Source of the DNA: Bog-473 sp963807675
Lineage (GTDB): Bacteria > Actinomycetota > Acidimicrobiia > Acidimicrobiales > RAAP-2
Assembly: GCA_963807675.1 (NCBI GenBank)
Contig: CAWECP010000012.1
Coordinates: forward strand, 682,001 to 746,000
Length of the DNA stretch: 64,000 nucleotides
Reading direction: 5' to 3'
The notes under the pieces are model-generated. The model saw only the letters and a list, made by a program, of their open reading frames with translations. It had not been told where the DNA came from and did no database searches. Both the position numbers and the translations under genes were made by a program. Below, one piece after another: positions 7,982 through 17,370 of this stretch. Every line of letters begins with the position of its first letter. The stretch's first letter is position 1.

Positions 7982-8802
7982 GACGTGGCGGCGAGGCGGC
8001 CCCAGGCCGCCACGTCGAGCTCCTCGGCCCGGGCGTCGGGCCGCACGCCGGCGCGGTCGAAGGCCTCGGGCGCCACCACGCCCGTCAGCGACCGGCGCAG
8101 CATCTTGCGCCGTTGGGCGAAACCGGCCCGCACCACGGAGGCGAGCCGGTCGTAGGAGACCAGCGCCGGATCCACCGCCGGCTGGGGCCGCCGGTCGAGG
8201 CGCACCAGCACGGACTCGACGCGTGGCCGCGGAATGAACACCGATGCGGGCACCCGCCCCACCACCTCGGCCCGGGCGAAGTAGGCGATCCGCACCGAGA
8301 CGGACCCGTAGGCGCCGCTGCCCGGCACGGCCGCCATGCGCTCGCCGACCTCCCGCTGCACCATGACGAGCAGGTGGGTCACCGCCGCCACCTCGACCAG
8401 CGTCCGCAGCACCAGCGGGGTGGCGACGTTGTAGGGCAGGTTGGCCACCAGCGACCACGTCCCCCCGCCGCGCGCCGCCAGCAGCGCAGCCAGGTCGAGG
8501 GTGATGGCGTCGCCCTCGACCACCTCGGCGCCGGCGGGTTCGGCCACCGAGCGCAGCACGGGCAGGATGTGGCGATCGGTCTCGACCGCCACGACGCGGG
8601 CCCCGGTCTCGGCCAGGGCCAGCGTCAGGGAGCCCAGGCCGGCGCCGATCTCGAGCACCTGCGAGCCCACGCCCACGCCGGCCAGGCGGGCGATGCGCCG
8701 GACCGTGTTGGGGTCAGCGACGAAGTTCTGGCCGAGGGCCCGGCTGGGACGGAGTCCGTGCGCCGCCAGCAGCTGGGCGATGTCGGCTCCGGAATGGGTC
8801 AC
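7978..8802 (-). CDS. rsmA: 16S rRNA (adenine1518/1519-N6)-dimethyltransferase
   Basis: RsmA/KsgA dimethylates two adjacent adenines in helix 45 of 16S rRNA late in 30S assembly. The 274 residues show the N-terminal LGQNFVADPNTVRRI, the SAM motif VLEIGAGLGSLT, the acidic AVETD, and the catalytic NLPYNVATP. The start is GTG 8802, overlapping the stop of the upstream RlpA-like gene by four bases. It forms an overlapping chain with ispE. Confidence 0.94.
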   Translation of the reverse strand: MTHSGADIAQLLAAHGLRPSRALGQNFVADPNTVRRIARLAGVGVGSQVLEIGAGLGSLTLALAETGARVVAVETDRHILPVLRSVAEPAGAEVVEGDAITLDLAALLAARGGGTWSLVANLPYNVATPLVLRTLVEVAAVTHLLVMVQREVGERMAAVPGSGAYGSVSVRIAYFARAEVVGRVPASVFIPRPRVESVLVRLDRRPQPAVDPALVSYDRLASVVRAGFAQRRKMLRRSLTGVVAPEAFDRAGVRPDARAEELDVAAWGRLAATS

Positions 8803-9437
8803 CAGGCAATTGTGACGTCCACCACTCCTTGGCCGAGGGGCGCCAGCTGCGAGAAGCCCTCGGGGGACATGTCGACCACGTGCGGGTACCCCGCGGCCTC
8901 CCGGTCGTCGACCGTGCACGTGGTCGACGCGCCGGTCTCGTTGTCGGTGACGGTGAGCACCGTGCCGAACGGGAGCGTGGGGCTGGCGCAGTAACCGTCC
9001 GGGGCCTCCGAGTACCACGTTGCGTCACCGACCTCCGAGCTCGTGTCGACCGGTACCGGCGCGGTCGTCGTGGTCGTGGTGGGAGGCGGCGGCGGCAGCG
9101 TCGTGGTGGTGGTGGTCGGTGGCACCGTCGTCGTGGTCGTCGGCGGCGGCGTGGTCGTGGTCGTCGGCGCCACGGTGGTCGGCGTGGTCGTCGCCACCTC
9201 TTGGTACGCCACCAAATGCGACTTCAGCTCCACGCCGTCGAGATGCGACGACGGGTACACCTTCTTGCCGTGGTGCACAGCCGCTGCCGCGGTCGTCACG
9301 CGCTCGGCGTGCGCCGTCGTGTTCTGCAACAAAAGGAGAGGCAATCCGAACAGCGCGCCGCAAACGATCACGGCAACGCCGAGGCGCCTCCCCCCAGTGC
9401 TCTGGTTCCGCAGGGCTCCACCCTTCTCCGGGGACAC
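8799..9437 (-). CDS. RlpA-like secreted double-psi beta-barrel protein
   Basis: A 212-residue exported protein. A positively charged start and hydrophobic segment at about 18-36 form a signal peptide ending at TAHA. A Thr/Pro-rich linker (about residues 80-128) probably spans the wall. The C-terminal about 80 residues (GDATWYSEAPDGYCASPTLP...) form an RlpA-like DPBB domain, found in peptidoglycan lytic transglycosylases and resuscitation factors. Two Cys (in GYCAS and TTCTV) could form a disulfide. GTG 9437 has no clear ribosome site and an internal start is possible. It heads the transcript leading to rsmA and ispE. Confidence 0.82.
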   Translation of the reverse strand: MSPEKGGALRNQSTGGRRLGVAVIVCGALFGLPLLLLQNTTAHAERVTTAAAAVHHGKKVYPSSHLDGVELKSHLVAYQEVATTTPTTVAPTTTTTPPPTTTTTVPPTTTTTTLPPPPPTTTTTTAPVPVDTSSEVGDATWYSEAPDGYCASPTLPFGTVLTVTDNETGASTTCTVDDREAAGYPHVVDMSPEGFSQLAPLGQGVVDVTIAW

Positions 9438-9669
9438 AGTGCACCCGCGCCGACGTACGGGTGGCGAGGGGTTTCAAAAGAACCTAGGAGAGGAATCGCG
9501 AAGCGCGCAAACCGGAAAAGGGGGACGGCCTCATGCCGCGTTATTTCCGCAGGTCACACATGGTACCGATAGTTATATTTAGGTGAAGTCCCAGTTCAGA
9601 TGCTATTTTTTGTTGAATTCAAACCTAAACACCCAGGTCACGAGGTTCTTGTATTTGGCCCAGCAGCGG
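9438..9669 (-). promoter_or_regulatory. Promoter and ~130-base leader of the RlpA-like gene
   Basis: This gap is distinctly AT-rich for the window. On the minus strand CTGAAC (9599-9594), a 16-base spacer and TATAAC (9577-9572) make a plausible sigma-70 promoter. It would give a leader of about 130 bases before GTG 9437, long for this genome, where most transcripts look leaderless. In Actinobacteria such wall hydrolases are often controlled by a c-di-AMP (ydaO) riboswitch, but I could not recognise that consensus here. I see no gene in the gap. Confidence 0.45.
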
Positions 9670-10473
<804 letters not shown>

Positions 10474-10475
10474 GC

Positions 10476-12023
10476 TCAGGCCTTGCGGCGAGGGAACAGG
10501 GGTTCCCCCTTGACGACGGCCGCCCCGCCGACGTAGCCGCCCCAGGCGGCGTCACCGGGCAGGCGGGCCGTCGTCGGGTCGCCCGGCACCCCGATGCGGC
10601 GCCACACCTCGGCCGCCGTGGAGGGCATGGCCGGCGAGGCCAGCACGGCCACGATGCGAAGCACCTCGAGCGCGTCGCCCAGGACCGCGTCCACCTCCGG
10701 GCCGGGCTCCATCTTCCAGGGCTCGGTCGCCTCCAACTCGGCGTTGGCCGCCCCGATGAGCCGCCAGGTCTCCTCGAGCGCCTCGTGGGGCGCCCAGCGC
10801 GCCCAGGCGGCCGATGCCGCGTCGAACACGGTGGCCGCCACCGGGGCGAGGTCGCTCGAAGGGTCACAGGCGGGGCCCACCCCGCCGCACTTCGAGTGCA
10901 CCACCGTGGTCACCCGCGACACCAGGTTGCCGAGGTTGTTGGCCAGGTCGGCGTTGTAACGGGCGACGATGCCGTCGAAGGAGAAGTCGCCGTCGCCGCC
11001 CAGCGGCACCTCGCGCAGGAGGTGGTAGCGCAGCGGGTCGACGCCGAGCTCCTCGGCCAGCGCCACGGGCGACACCTCGGTCACGTTGAGGGGGCGCTCC
11101 GCGTCCCCCTCACCCATGATCGCCTTGGCGATCATGGTCTTGCTCACCCTCTGCCCGCCCATGAGGAGGAACCCGTGCACCATGATCTCCGCCGGCGGCT
11201 CGATGCCGGCGGCCAGGCACATGGCCGGCCACCACACGCAGTGGAACTTCAAGATGTCCTTGCCGATCAGGTGGTGCGCGGCGTCCCACCACGAGGAGAA
11301 GTCGGGGCCGCCGTAGCCGGCCACGGTGAGGTAGTTGATGAGCGCGTCGTACCACACGTAGAAGACGTGGCCGCTGTCCCACGGCACGGGCACGCCCCAC
11401 GTGAAGGACGTTCGCGTGATCGACACGTCACGCAGCCCGCCCCGGATGAAGCCCAGGGCCTCGTTGCGCTTGGAGACCGGGCGCACGAAGTCCGGGTGGT
11501 CCTCGTAGTAGTCGAGCAGGCGCTGCTCGAAGGCGCTCAGTTTGAAGAAGTAGTTGTCCTCCTGCATCTCGACCACCGGTCGGCCGTGCACCGGGCACTT
11601 CCCGTCCACCAGCTGGTCCTCGGTGTAGTAGTCCTCGCACGAAATGCAGTAGAGGCCCGAATAGGTCCCCAGCTCTATGAAGCCGTTGTCGTAGATGCGC
11701 TGCAGGAACGCCTGAACCACCGCGTAGTGGCGGGGCTCGGTGGTCCGGATGAAGTCGTCGTACGAGATGTCGAGCGCACGCCACGTCTCGACGAAGCGCG
11801 CCGAGGTGCGATCGGTCCACTCCTTGGGTGTGGCGTCGTTCGCCTCGGCCGTCTCGACGATTTTCGCCCCGTGCTCGTCGGTGCCGGTCATGAAGCGCAC
11901 CTCGTCCCCGAGCAGCCGGTGCCAGCGCGCCAGGGCGTCGGCGTTGACCGTCGTGTACGCCGTACCCACGTGCGGGGCGTCGTTGACGTAGTAAATGGGC
12001 GTGGTCAGGTAGTAGTGGGGCAC
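10476..12023 (-). CDS. metG: Methionyl-tRNA synthetase
   Basis: It charges tRNA-Met; 515 residues, a form without the C-terminal tRNA-binding appendix. The HIGH-type motif reads PHVGTAYT near residue 17 and the KMSKS-type loop reads QRVSKTM near 290. The zinc knuckle region YCISCEDYYTEDQLVDG carries two Cys followed by CPVHG. GTG 12023 is preceded at 7 bases by TACGCT, consistent with a leaderless mRNA; no ribosome site is seen. It is followed by tatD. Confidence 0.95.
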   Translation of the reverse strand: MPHYYLTTPIYYVNDAPHVGTAYTTVNADALARWHRLLGDEVRFMTGTDEHGAKIVETAEANDATPKEWTDRTSARFVETWRALDISYDDFIRTTEPRHYAVVQAFLQRIYDNGFIELGTYSGLYCISCEDYYTEDQLVDGKCPVHGRPVVEMQEDNYFFKLSAFEQRLLDYYEDHPDFVRPVSKRNEALGFIRGGLRDVSITRTSFTWGVPVPWDSGHVFYVWYDALINYLTVAGYGGPDFSSWWDAAHHLIGKDILKFHCVWWPAMCLAAGIEPPAEIMVHGFLLMGGQRVSKTMIAKAIMGEGDAERPLNVTEVSPVALAEELGVDPLRYHLLREVPLGGDGDFSFDGIVARYNADLANNLGNLVSRVTTVVHSKCGGVGPACDPSSDLAPVAATVFDAASAAWARWAPHEALEETWRLIGAANAELEATEPWKMEPGPEVDAVLGDALEVLRIVAVLASPAMPSTAAEVWRRIGVPGDPTTARLPGDAAWGGYVGGAAVVKGEPLFPRRKA

Positions 12024-12045
12024 CGCGGGTAGCGTACCGGCGCGC

Positions 12046-12918
12046 TCAGGGCGGTCCGGACCCGGCGACGTGGCCGCGCACGCGCAACGCCGCCTCGTAG
12101 GCGCGCCGGCGCGGCACACCCAACGACGCCGCCACTCGGTCGGCCGCCTGCCGCGGCCCGGCCCCGGGCTCGCTCGCCAAGGCGTCCCGCACCGCCGCCT
12201 CCACGTCGCCGTCGCTCGGCGGCTCTGCGGGCGGCGCGCCGCCGACCACGAGCACGACCTCGCCCCGCACCTCCCGCTCCGAGAATGCGGCCGCCGCCGC
12301 GCCCAGCGTGCCGCGCCAGACCTCCTCGTGGAGCTTGGTCAGTTCGCGCACCACGGCCACCGGACGCCCGGCGTCGATCGTCGCCAGCTCCGCCAGCGTC
12401 GAGCCCACGCGGCCCGGCGCCTCGAGCACCACCGTCGTACGCGCGTCGGCCATCAGGGCACCGACGCGCCGCCGTCGCTCCGCCCCCTTGCGCGGCAGGA
12501 AGCCTTCCACGCAGAACCGGTCGGTCGGCAACCCGCTGACGACCAACGCGCCCAGCACCGACGAGGGGCCCGGCACCGTGCTCACCGTCTCACCGTCGGC
12601 GGCCAACTGGGCCGCCAGCCAGGCGCCGGGGTCCGAGATGCCCGGTGTCCCGGCGTCGCTCACCACCGCCACCATCGCCCCGCCGGCCACCGCGGCGGCG
12701 ACCCGGGCCAGGCGCTGCGCCTCGTTGTGCCCGTGCAGCGAGAGCAGCCGGTCCCCTCCGGCGATGCCCAGGGCCGACAGCAGGGCCCGGGTGCGCCGGG
12801 TGTCCTCACAGCAGATGAGGTCGGCCTCCGCCAGCACCTCGCGGGCCCGGGGCGCCAGGTCGCCCAGGTTGCCGATCGGCGTGGCCACCAGCACCAGACG
12901 GCCGCGCCCCGGCGTCAA
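12046..12918 (-). CDS. rsmI: 16S rRNA (cytidine1402-2'-O)-methyltransferase
   Basis: RsmI methylates the 2'-OH of C1402 in the decoding centre. The tetrapyrrole-methylase fold is evident over 290 residues: LVLVATPIGNLGDL at the start, CEDTRRTRALLS, SDAGTPGISDPG and TVPGPSSVLGAL, with the C-terminal extension of the family ending in a helix rich in Arg. The start is taken as TTG 12918 because it overlaps the upstream stop (TTGA), a coupling pattern seen repeatedly here. Confidence 0.94.
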   Translation of the reverse strand: MTPGRGRLVLVATPIGNLGDLAPRAREVLAEADLICCEDTRRTRALLSALGIAGGDRLLSLHGHNEAQRLARVAAAVAGGAMVAVVSDAGTPGISDPGAWLAAQLAADGETVSTVPGPSSVLGALVVSGLPTDRFCVEGFLPRKGAERRRRVGALMADARTTVVLEAPGRVGSTLAELATIDAGRPVAVVRELTKLHEEVWRGTLGAAAAAFSEREVRGEVVLVVGGAPPAEPPSDGDVEAAVRDALASEPGAGPRQAADRVAASLGVPRRRAYEAALRVRGHVAGSGPP

Positions 12919-13280
12919 GAGCCGTTGCCCGACGGGCCCGCCTCGGCCTCGCGCACCTCGAGCTGGTCGCCCACCCGCACGCCCCAGCGCTCGAGCGACC
13001 CCGCCTCGGTCTCGACCGTGCTGCACACGCCGCGTCCGCCCACCGCCACCCGCCAGGGCTTGAGCTGGGTCATCCGGAGCACCTTCAGGTCGCCGGACAG
13101 GAAGGCCACGTCGATGGGGAACCGGATGCCGGCGGTGTGCACCGTGCGGACGCCCGCCACGTGCAGGGCACCCTCCCAGCCCGAGCGGCCCCGCAGCGCG
13201 TCCCTGCGCTCGGCCGGCGAGCTGGTCATCTCGAGCGCGCAGACCACGTCACCGTCACGCAGCAGCCAACCGGACCGCAT
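12915..13280 (-). CDS. DUF192-family protein
   Basis: A 121-residue DUF192 domain protein. The family signature is visible as TVHTAGIRFPIDVAFLS followed by LKPWR and TVETEAGSLERWGVRVGDQLEV. DUF192 proteins are often exported or archaeal, but this copy has no signal peptide. Function is unknown. Its stop overlaps the rsmI start by four bases, so the two are translated together. It diverges from the bL37 gene. Confidence 0.85.
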   Translation of the reverse strand: MRSGWLLRDGDVVCALEMTSSPAERRDALRGRSGWEGALHVAGVRTVHTAGIRFPIDVAFLSGDLKVLRMTQLKPWRVAVGGRGVCSTVETEAGSLERWGVRVGDQLEVREAEAGPSGNGS

Positions 13281-13338
13281 GCTGAGCGAGGCTACCGGAT
13301 CACCTCCGGCCGCCGGCCGGGGCCCCGTCGGGGCGGAC

Positions 13339-13344
13339 TAGGCT
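13339..13344 (+). promoter_or_regulatory. -10 element of the bL37 gene
   Basis: TAGGCT lies nine bases before ATG 13354 with no Shine-Dalgarno. It is the same layout as the bS22 gene promoter at 7079-7084, so the two small ribosomal protein genes share a promoter style. Confidence 0.5.
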
Positions 13345-13353
13345 CTGCGGCCC

Positions 13354-13437
13354 ATGTCGAAGAGAACCGTCAAGCGCAAGCTCCGCACGAAGAAGAAGGC
13401 CAACCACGGCAAGAAGCCGAACTGCGGCCGCGGCTGA
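13354..13437 (+). CDS. Large ribosomal protein bL37
   Basis: A 27-residue basic protein starting MSKRTVKRKLRTKKKANHG and ending KKPNCGRG. The KKKANHGKxPN core matches bL37, a tiny protein found in the mycobacterial 50S subunit and restricted to Actinobacteria. It is transcribed alone from a TAGGCT box in front of its ATG. The C-terminal Cys-Gly-Arg-Gly is an addition to the short family consensus. Because it is far below normal length cut-offs it is likely to be missed by automatic pipelines. Confidence 0.85.
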   Translation: MSKRTVKRKLRTKKKANHGKKPNCGRG

Positions 13438-13460
13438 GCCGGCGCCGCCGCGCCGCCACC

Positions 13461-14321
13461 TCAGGTCCCGTCCCAGGCCACTCCGGTCGACCCCAGCACC
13501 GAGCGCAGCGTGGTCGGCACGTCTGAAATGATGCCGTCCACCCCCAGGCCGACCAGCCGCTCCATGGATTCGGTGTCGTTGACCGTCCACACGTGCACGG
13601 CCTTGCCGGCCGCGTGCGCCGCCGCCACGAAGCGCTCGTCCACCACGACGAGGTCGCCCTGGCGCTCGGGCACCTGGAAGGCCACGGCCGGGCTGTCGGG
13701 CACGGGCTCGCCTGCCTGCACCGCACGCCACGCCTCGGCCGTCGCCGCGGTCCCCGCCGACGTCGGCACGCCCGGGGCGAAGGTCCGGAAGGTGTCGAGG
13801 GCCGGGTCGAGGAACGACGCCACAATGACGTCGTCGGACCGCTCGTGTTCGGCCAGCAGCCGGGCCAGCGCCTCCTCGTAGGGCACGACAACCGGCGCCG
13901 TCTGTTTGATGTCGAGGTTGAGGACCACGCCGGGGAACTCCTCGAGCACCTCGCGCAGCGTGGCGATCCCGAAATTTCGGTCGGCTGGCGCCCGCCCGCG
14001 GTAGGGATACGCCGTGGCGGGCTGGCCGGGCGTCACGTCGGCGCCGGGGATCCACCAATAGGAGAAATCCATCTCGCGCAGCTGGGCCAGCGTGAAGGAG
14101 GCGATGGTGCCGCGGGCCGGCGTGGTGCGGTCGACCGTGGCGTCGTGGCACACCACCAGCTCGCCGTCGGCGGTGGCGTGCACGTCGAGCTCGATGCCCG
14201 TCGCCTCGGCCTCGAGGGCGTGACGAATGGCGTGCAGGGTGGAGGATGGTGATTCCCACGCGCCGCCCTGGTGAGCGTAGGAGATCACCCGCCGCTTCAG
14301 CCACGCCGACCCCTCGCTCAT
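13461..14321 (-). CDS. Glycerophosphodiester phosphodiesterase family protein
   Basis: It probably hydrolyses glycerophosphodiesters to glycerol-3-phosphate and an alcohol. The GDPD TIM-barrel motifs are clear in 286 residues: AHQGGAWESPSST (catalytic HxGxxxxPEN-like), ATGIELDVHATADGELVVCHD (metal-binding Glu/Asp and His), and the C-terminal VHVWTVND...DGIISDVP. No signal peptide is seen, so it is likely cytoplasmic. ATG 14321 is chosen because TACCGT lies 7 bases upstream. It diverges from the next gene. Confidence 0.88.
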   Translation of the reverse strand: MSEGSAWLKRRVISYAHQGGAWESPSSTLHAIRHALEAEATGIELDVHATADGELVVCHDATVDRTTPARGTIASFTLAQLREMDFSYWWIPGADVTPGQPATAYPYRGRAPADRNFGIATLREVLEEFPGVVLNLDIKQTAPVVVPYEEALARLLAEHERSDDVIVASFLDPALDTFRTFAPGVPTSAGTAATAEAWRAVQAGEPVPDSPAVAFQVPERQGDLVVVDERFVAAAHAAGKAVHVWTVNDTESMERLVGLGVDGIISDVPTTLRSVLGSTGVAWDGT

Positions 14322-14364
14322 GCGCCGAACGGTAACAGCCGCCACTGGCCTATCCTCGTGCGAA

Positions 14365-14982
14365 GTGTTCGACCATGTGCTCGTCGACGTCATCGGCACC
14401 ATCCGCGGCTCGTTCGACCGGGCGCTCCTGCAACGCCAGGCAGTCGAGGAGCGCTTCCAGGTCGACGTCTTCCTGGGCGACGTGTCCTGGGAGACCTCCT
14501 ACAGCTTGCCGGGCGAGGAGCAGCCACCCCGGGTGCGGGCCGACGTCTCGGTCGACTGGCCCACCTGGAGCCAGACCTCCTACCGGAGCTGGTCCATCGG
14601 CGAGCCGCCCGACGAGCTGCCCGAGGCGGTCATTGAGGTGGCCCTGCGCGTCCAGCGCATGGCCGAGGCGCCCGACACCGAGAAAGTGATGGCGGCGCTG
14701 CCCGCCCATGGGCCCCTGGCCGACCCGGCCGACCTCGTGCGGACGGCGACGACCATCGAGCAGGTGCACGCCGAGGCCGACGGCGGCGGGACGACCGACA
14801 GCCCGCGTTGGGCCGTCGAGGCCACCTACGAGGGCTCGGTCCGCTTCTCCGAGCAGCAGCTCGAGGACCCGTCGACCGTCACGCCCGTCTTCGACGGCCT
14901 CACCCGCTGGATCGCCTCGACGCTCATTACGCTGGCCGACCTGCCCTTCACCTTCCTGCCCCCGGGCGACGAGGACGACTGA
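14365..14982 (+). CDS. Conserved hypothetical protein
   Basis: A 205-residue soluble acidic protein that I do not recognise. It starts VFDHVLVDVIGTIRGSF and is rich in Trp, Asp and Glu, with no membrane segment or known motif. GTG 14365 lies eight bases after TATCCT, fitting a leaderless start and supporting expression. Codon use is like its neighbours. It is divergent from the phosphodiesterase gene and precedes the SCO1 gene by 80 bases, but there is no coupling. Confidence 0.65.
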   Translation: MFDHVLVDVIGTIRGSFDRALLQRQAVEERFQVDVFLGDVSWETSYSLPGEEQPPRVRADVSVDWPTWSQTSYRSWSIGEPPDELPEAVIEVALRVQRMAEAPDTEKVMAALPAHGPLADPADLVRTATTIEQVHAEADGGGTTDSPRWAVEATYEGSVRFSEQQLEDPSTVTPVFDGLTRWIASTLITLADLPFTFLPPGDEDD

Positions 14983-15062
14983 GCGAAGGCCGCGAACCCC
15001 CAGCCCAGCGGGGGGCTGACTGGCATTTACGCCCGCCCGCCCGCTAGGGATGGACGGTACAT

Positions 15063-15821
15063 ATGAGTCCCCCCCGTTCCCGCCGGGCGCTGGCCGTGGC
15101 CGCCCTGGCCGCGCTGAGCGTGCTCGTGGCCGCCTGCGGCGGCTCGGCGTCCCCTGCGGCGCCACCGGCCAACCAGGGCCTGATCCTCGACCGGCCCACG
15201 CCCCAGGACGCCACGCTGGTCAACCAGGACGGCCAGCGCGTCTCACTGGCCCAACTGCGCGGCAAGGTCGTCGTGCTCGCCCCCTTCCTCACCCTGTGCC
15301 AGGACGAGTGCCCGCTCATCACGGCCGCCTACGGAACGCTCCAGCACGACGTGCAGGCCGCCGGCCAGGGCGACAAGGTCGTCTTCGTCGAAGCCACGGT
15401 CGACCCCGGTCGCGACACCGTGGCCCGCCTGGCCGCCTATCAGAAGGAGTTCGGCGCAGACTGGGACCTCTGGACCGGCACGCCGGCCCAGGTGGCCGCC
15501 TTCTGGAAGCCCTTCGGCGTGGCCTACCAGATCGTGCCCGAGGAGCAGCCGCCACATGCCGACTGGTGGACCGGCAAACCCCTCACCTACGACGTCGACC
15601 ACACCGACGGTTACATCATCGTCGACGCCCAGGGCCGCGAGCGCTTCGTCGACGTGAGCGCGCCCAACCTCGGCGGCAAGCTCAGCCCCAAGCTGACCAC
15701 CCTGCTCGACGCCGGCGGCGTCTACGGACTGCACCATCCACTCCCCACCGACTGGACGCTGGGCGACGCGCTGTCGTCCATCAGCTGGGTGCTGGGCACC
15801 ACCATCCCCGCCACCTCGTGA
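15063..15821 (+). CDS. SCO1/SenC-family lipoprotein
   Basis: A thioredoxin-fold protein of the SCO1 family, which delivers copper to the CuA site of cytochrome oxidase or acts as a thiol reductase outside the membrane. Residues 1-25 form a lipoprotein signal with lipobox VAAC. The copper motif is LCQDECPL (Cx3C) near residue 79, and the downstream His is in DVDHTDGY near 180. The family length is usual (252 residues). It overlaps the next lipoprotein gene by one base (TGATG), so the two are made together. Confidence 0.87.
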   Translation: MSPPRSRRALAVAALAALSVLVAACGGSASPAAPPANQGLILDRPTPQDATLVNQDGQRVSLAQLRGKVVVLAPFLTLCQDECPLITAAYGTLQHDVQAAGQGDKVVFVEATVDPGRDTVARLAAYQKEFGADWDLWTGTPAQVAAFWKPFGVAYQIVPEEQPPHADWWTGKPLTYDVDHTDGYIIVDAQGRERFVDVSAPNLGGKLSPKLTTLLDAGGVYGLHHPLPTDWTLGDALSSISWVLGTTIPATS

Positions 15822-16345
15822 TGCGCCGCCCTGCCCTCGTCGTCCCGGGAGTCTGCCTCGTCGCCGCCCTGATCTTCGCCGCCTGCGGCAACAACTCGAA
15901 CACGACGACGCTGAACGCCCCGCCGACGACCGACACCTCCTTGACGCTCACGCTGCAACGCTCGCCCGCCGGCCTCATTTTGGCCACCGGCGGCGGCAAC
16001 ACGCTCTACGACTTCGTGCCCGACACGCCGACGCACTCGGCCTGCGTGGACACGGCCTGCATCTTCCAGTGGCCGCCGCTCATAAAGTCCGGCCCGATCG
16101 AGGTGGGCAAGGGGCTCAACACCGCGCTGGTCGGCACGCTGGCGCGGCCCGACGGCTCCACCCAGATCTCCTACGGCGGCCACCCGCTCTACACCTACAA
16201 CATGGACGTCACGCCGGGCATGGTCACCGGCCAGGGCGTCGACCAGGACGGCGGCCTGTGGTACGTCGTCAACGCCAAGGGCAAGCAGATCACGACGTCG
16301 TTCACGGTCGCCAACCCCAACCTGAACATCAACCCGAACACCTGA
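15821..16345 (+). CDS. 'Secreted repeat' lipoprotein (COG4315 type)
   Basis: A 174-residue lipoprotein: signal peptide with lipobox FAAC near residue 22, then a Thr-rich linker and two copies of the PF03640 'secreted repeat' pattern (ILATGGGNTLYDFVPDTP with CxxxCIFQWPP, and the second with GGHPLYTYNMDVTPG...GLWYVV). These proteins are of unknown function but often neighbour redox or copper proteins. Here it is translationally coupled to the SCO1-like gene, so a shared role in extracytoplasmic redox or metal handling is a reasonable guess. Confidence 0.82.
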   Translation: MRRPALVVPGVCLVAALIFAACGNNSNTTTLNAPPTTDTSLTLTLQRSPAGLILATGGGNTLYDFVPDTPTHSACVDTACIFQWPPLIKSGPIEVGKGLNTALVGTLARPDGSTQISYGGHPLYTYNMDVTPGMVTGQGVDQDGGLWYVVNAKGKQITTSFTVANPNLNINPNT

Positions 16346-16503
16346 CGCCCGTCGAGGATCAGGGGTTCGACGCGTGCTGATTCCGGAACTTCGGCGGTCG
16401 CGAGAGGAAGCACCCCCGCAAAGGAACGCACACCGAGCCAAACCGCCACCTTGATGCGCCGGCTCTCCCCAACCGCATCCTTGCGACACGGGCGTGGCCC
16501 CCT

Positions 16504-17268
16504 TCAGCTGAGCAGCCGAGACCGAAGGGATTCGATCGCCCTCGGGTCCATTCCGCCGAATCCACAGAGATATCCCTCGATTCCGCCATAGGTGGAGTCG
16601 AGGCGATCCAAGGCATGCTCCATCGCCCACCGCGGCGTGCTGAGAATCCCCAGGGCGGCTTCCCGCGCGATTCCTTCCGACACGAACAGATCTACGACGT
16701 GTGGTATCCGGTCAGGTCCGCTGTAGCGAGACGTGAGCTCATAGTCGTCCAATACGGTTTCACGATCAACGCCGAGACAGCTGAGCAGCAAGGCAGCGGT
16801 CATTCCGGTTCGATCCTTGCCGCCCATGCAGTGAAACATCACCGGGCCTTCGCACTCCGAAAAATGTGAGAACAGGTCGCCAAACACCGGGCCGGCCACC
16901 TCGAGCATTCTGCAGTAATCCTCGAAGAGCCACTGCTCTCCGTCACCTCTCTCCCTCAATGTGTTCATGTCGGTGGCGAAGACCGGTCCGCTCGGCAGCT
17001 CCCTATGAACACATGGACGCGGTCCCGGATCTGCCTCACGCTCTGCATCGCGCCGCAGGTCGTAAATGACGCGGATGTCCAGGGCGTCGAACACATCGAG
17101 ATCGGCTGCCGTGAAGTTGTGGGGGCTGTCGGATCGAAAGACGCGCCCCCAGAGGGTGGCGGCGCCCGATTCGGTGCTGTATCCACCGAGGTCTCGAAAG
17201 TTGTTCACACCGGAAAAGGGCAACCGGCGGTTTCGAATCTCCGCCGCCGAATCGATCGCCTCCTGCAC
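16504..17268 (-). CDS. Tyrosine-protein phosphatase (Y_phosphatase3 type)
   Basis: A 254-residue phosphatase of the PtpB/IphP-like family. The N-terminus has the signature FRDLGGY and the catalytic P-loop is MFHCMGGKDRTGMTAALLL (HCx2GKDR). GTG 17268 is preferred over a longer ATG at 17349 because TACCCT lies seven bases before it and the extra N-terminus is unlike the family. GC is lower than in the neighbours, and 158 bases separate it from the lipoprotein gene, so it may be a later arrival. Confidence 0.87.
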   Translation of the reverse strand: MQEAIDSAAEIRNRRLPFSGVNNFRDLGGYSTESGAATLWGRVFRSDSPHNFTAADLDVFDALDIRVIYDLRRDAEREADPGPRPCVHRELPSGPVFATDMNTLRERGDGEQWLFEDYCRMLEVAGPVFGDLFSHFSECEGPVMFHCMGGKDRTGMTAALLLSCLGVDRETVLDDYELTSRYSGPDRIPHVVDLFVSEGIAREAALGILSTPRWAMEHALDRLDSTYGGIEGYLCGFGGMDPRAIESLRSRLLS

Positions 17269-17370
17269 GGTCGGAAGGGTAGTGCCGGAGTGTGACGTTC
17301 TCGCCCGAAGCCGAGGAGCTCGATCAGCCAAGCCCAGTGCGGGCGGCAACGTTTGGGGCGGCCAAGTTCC

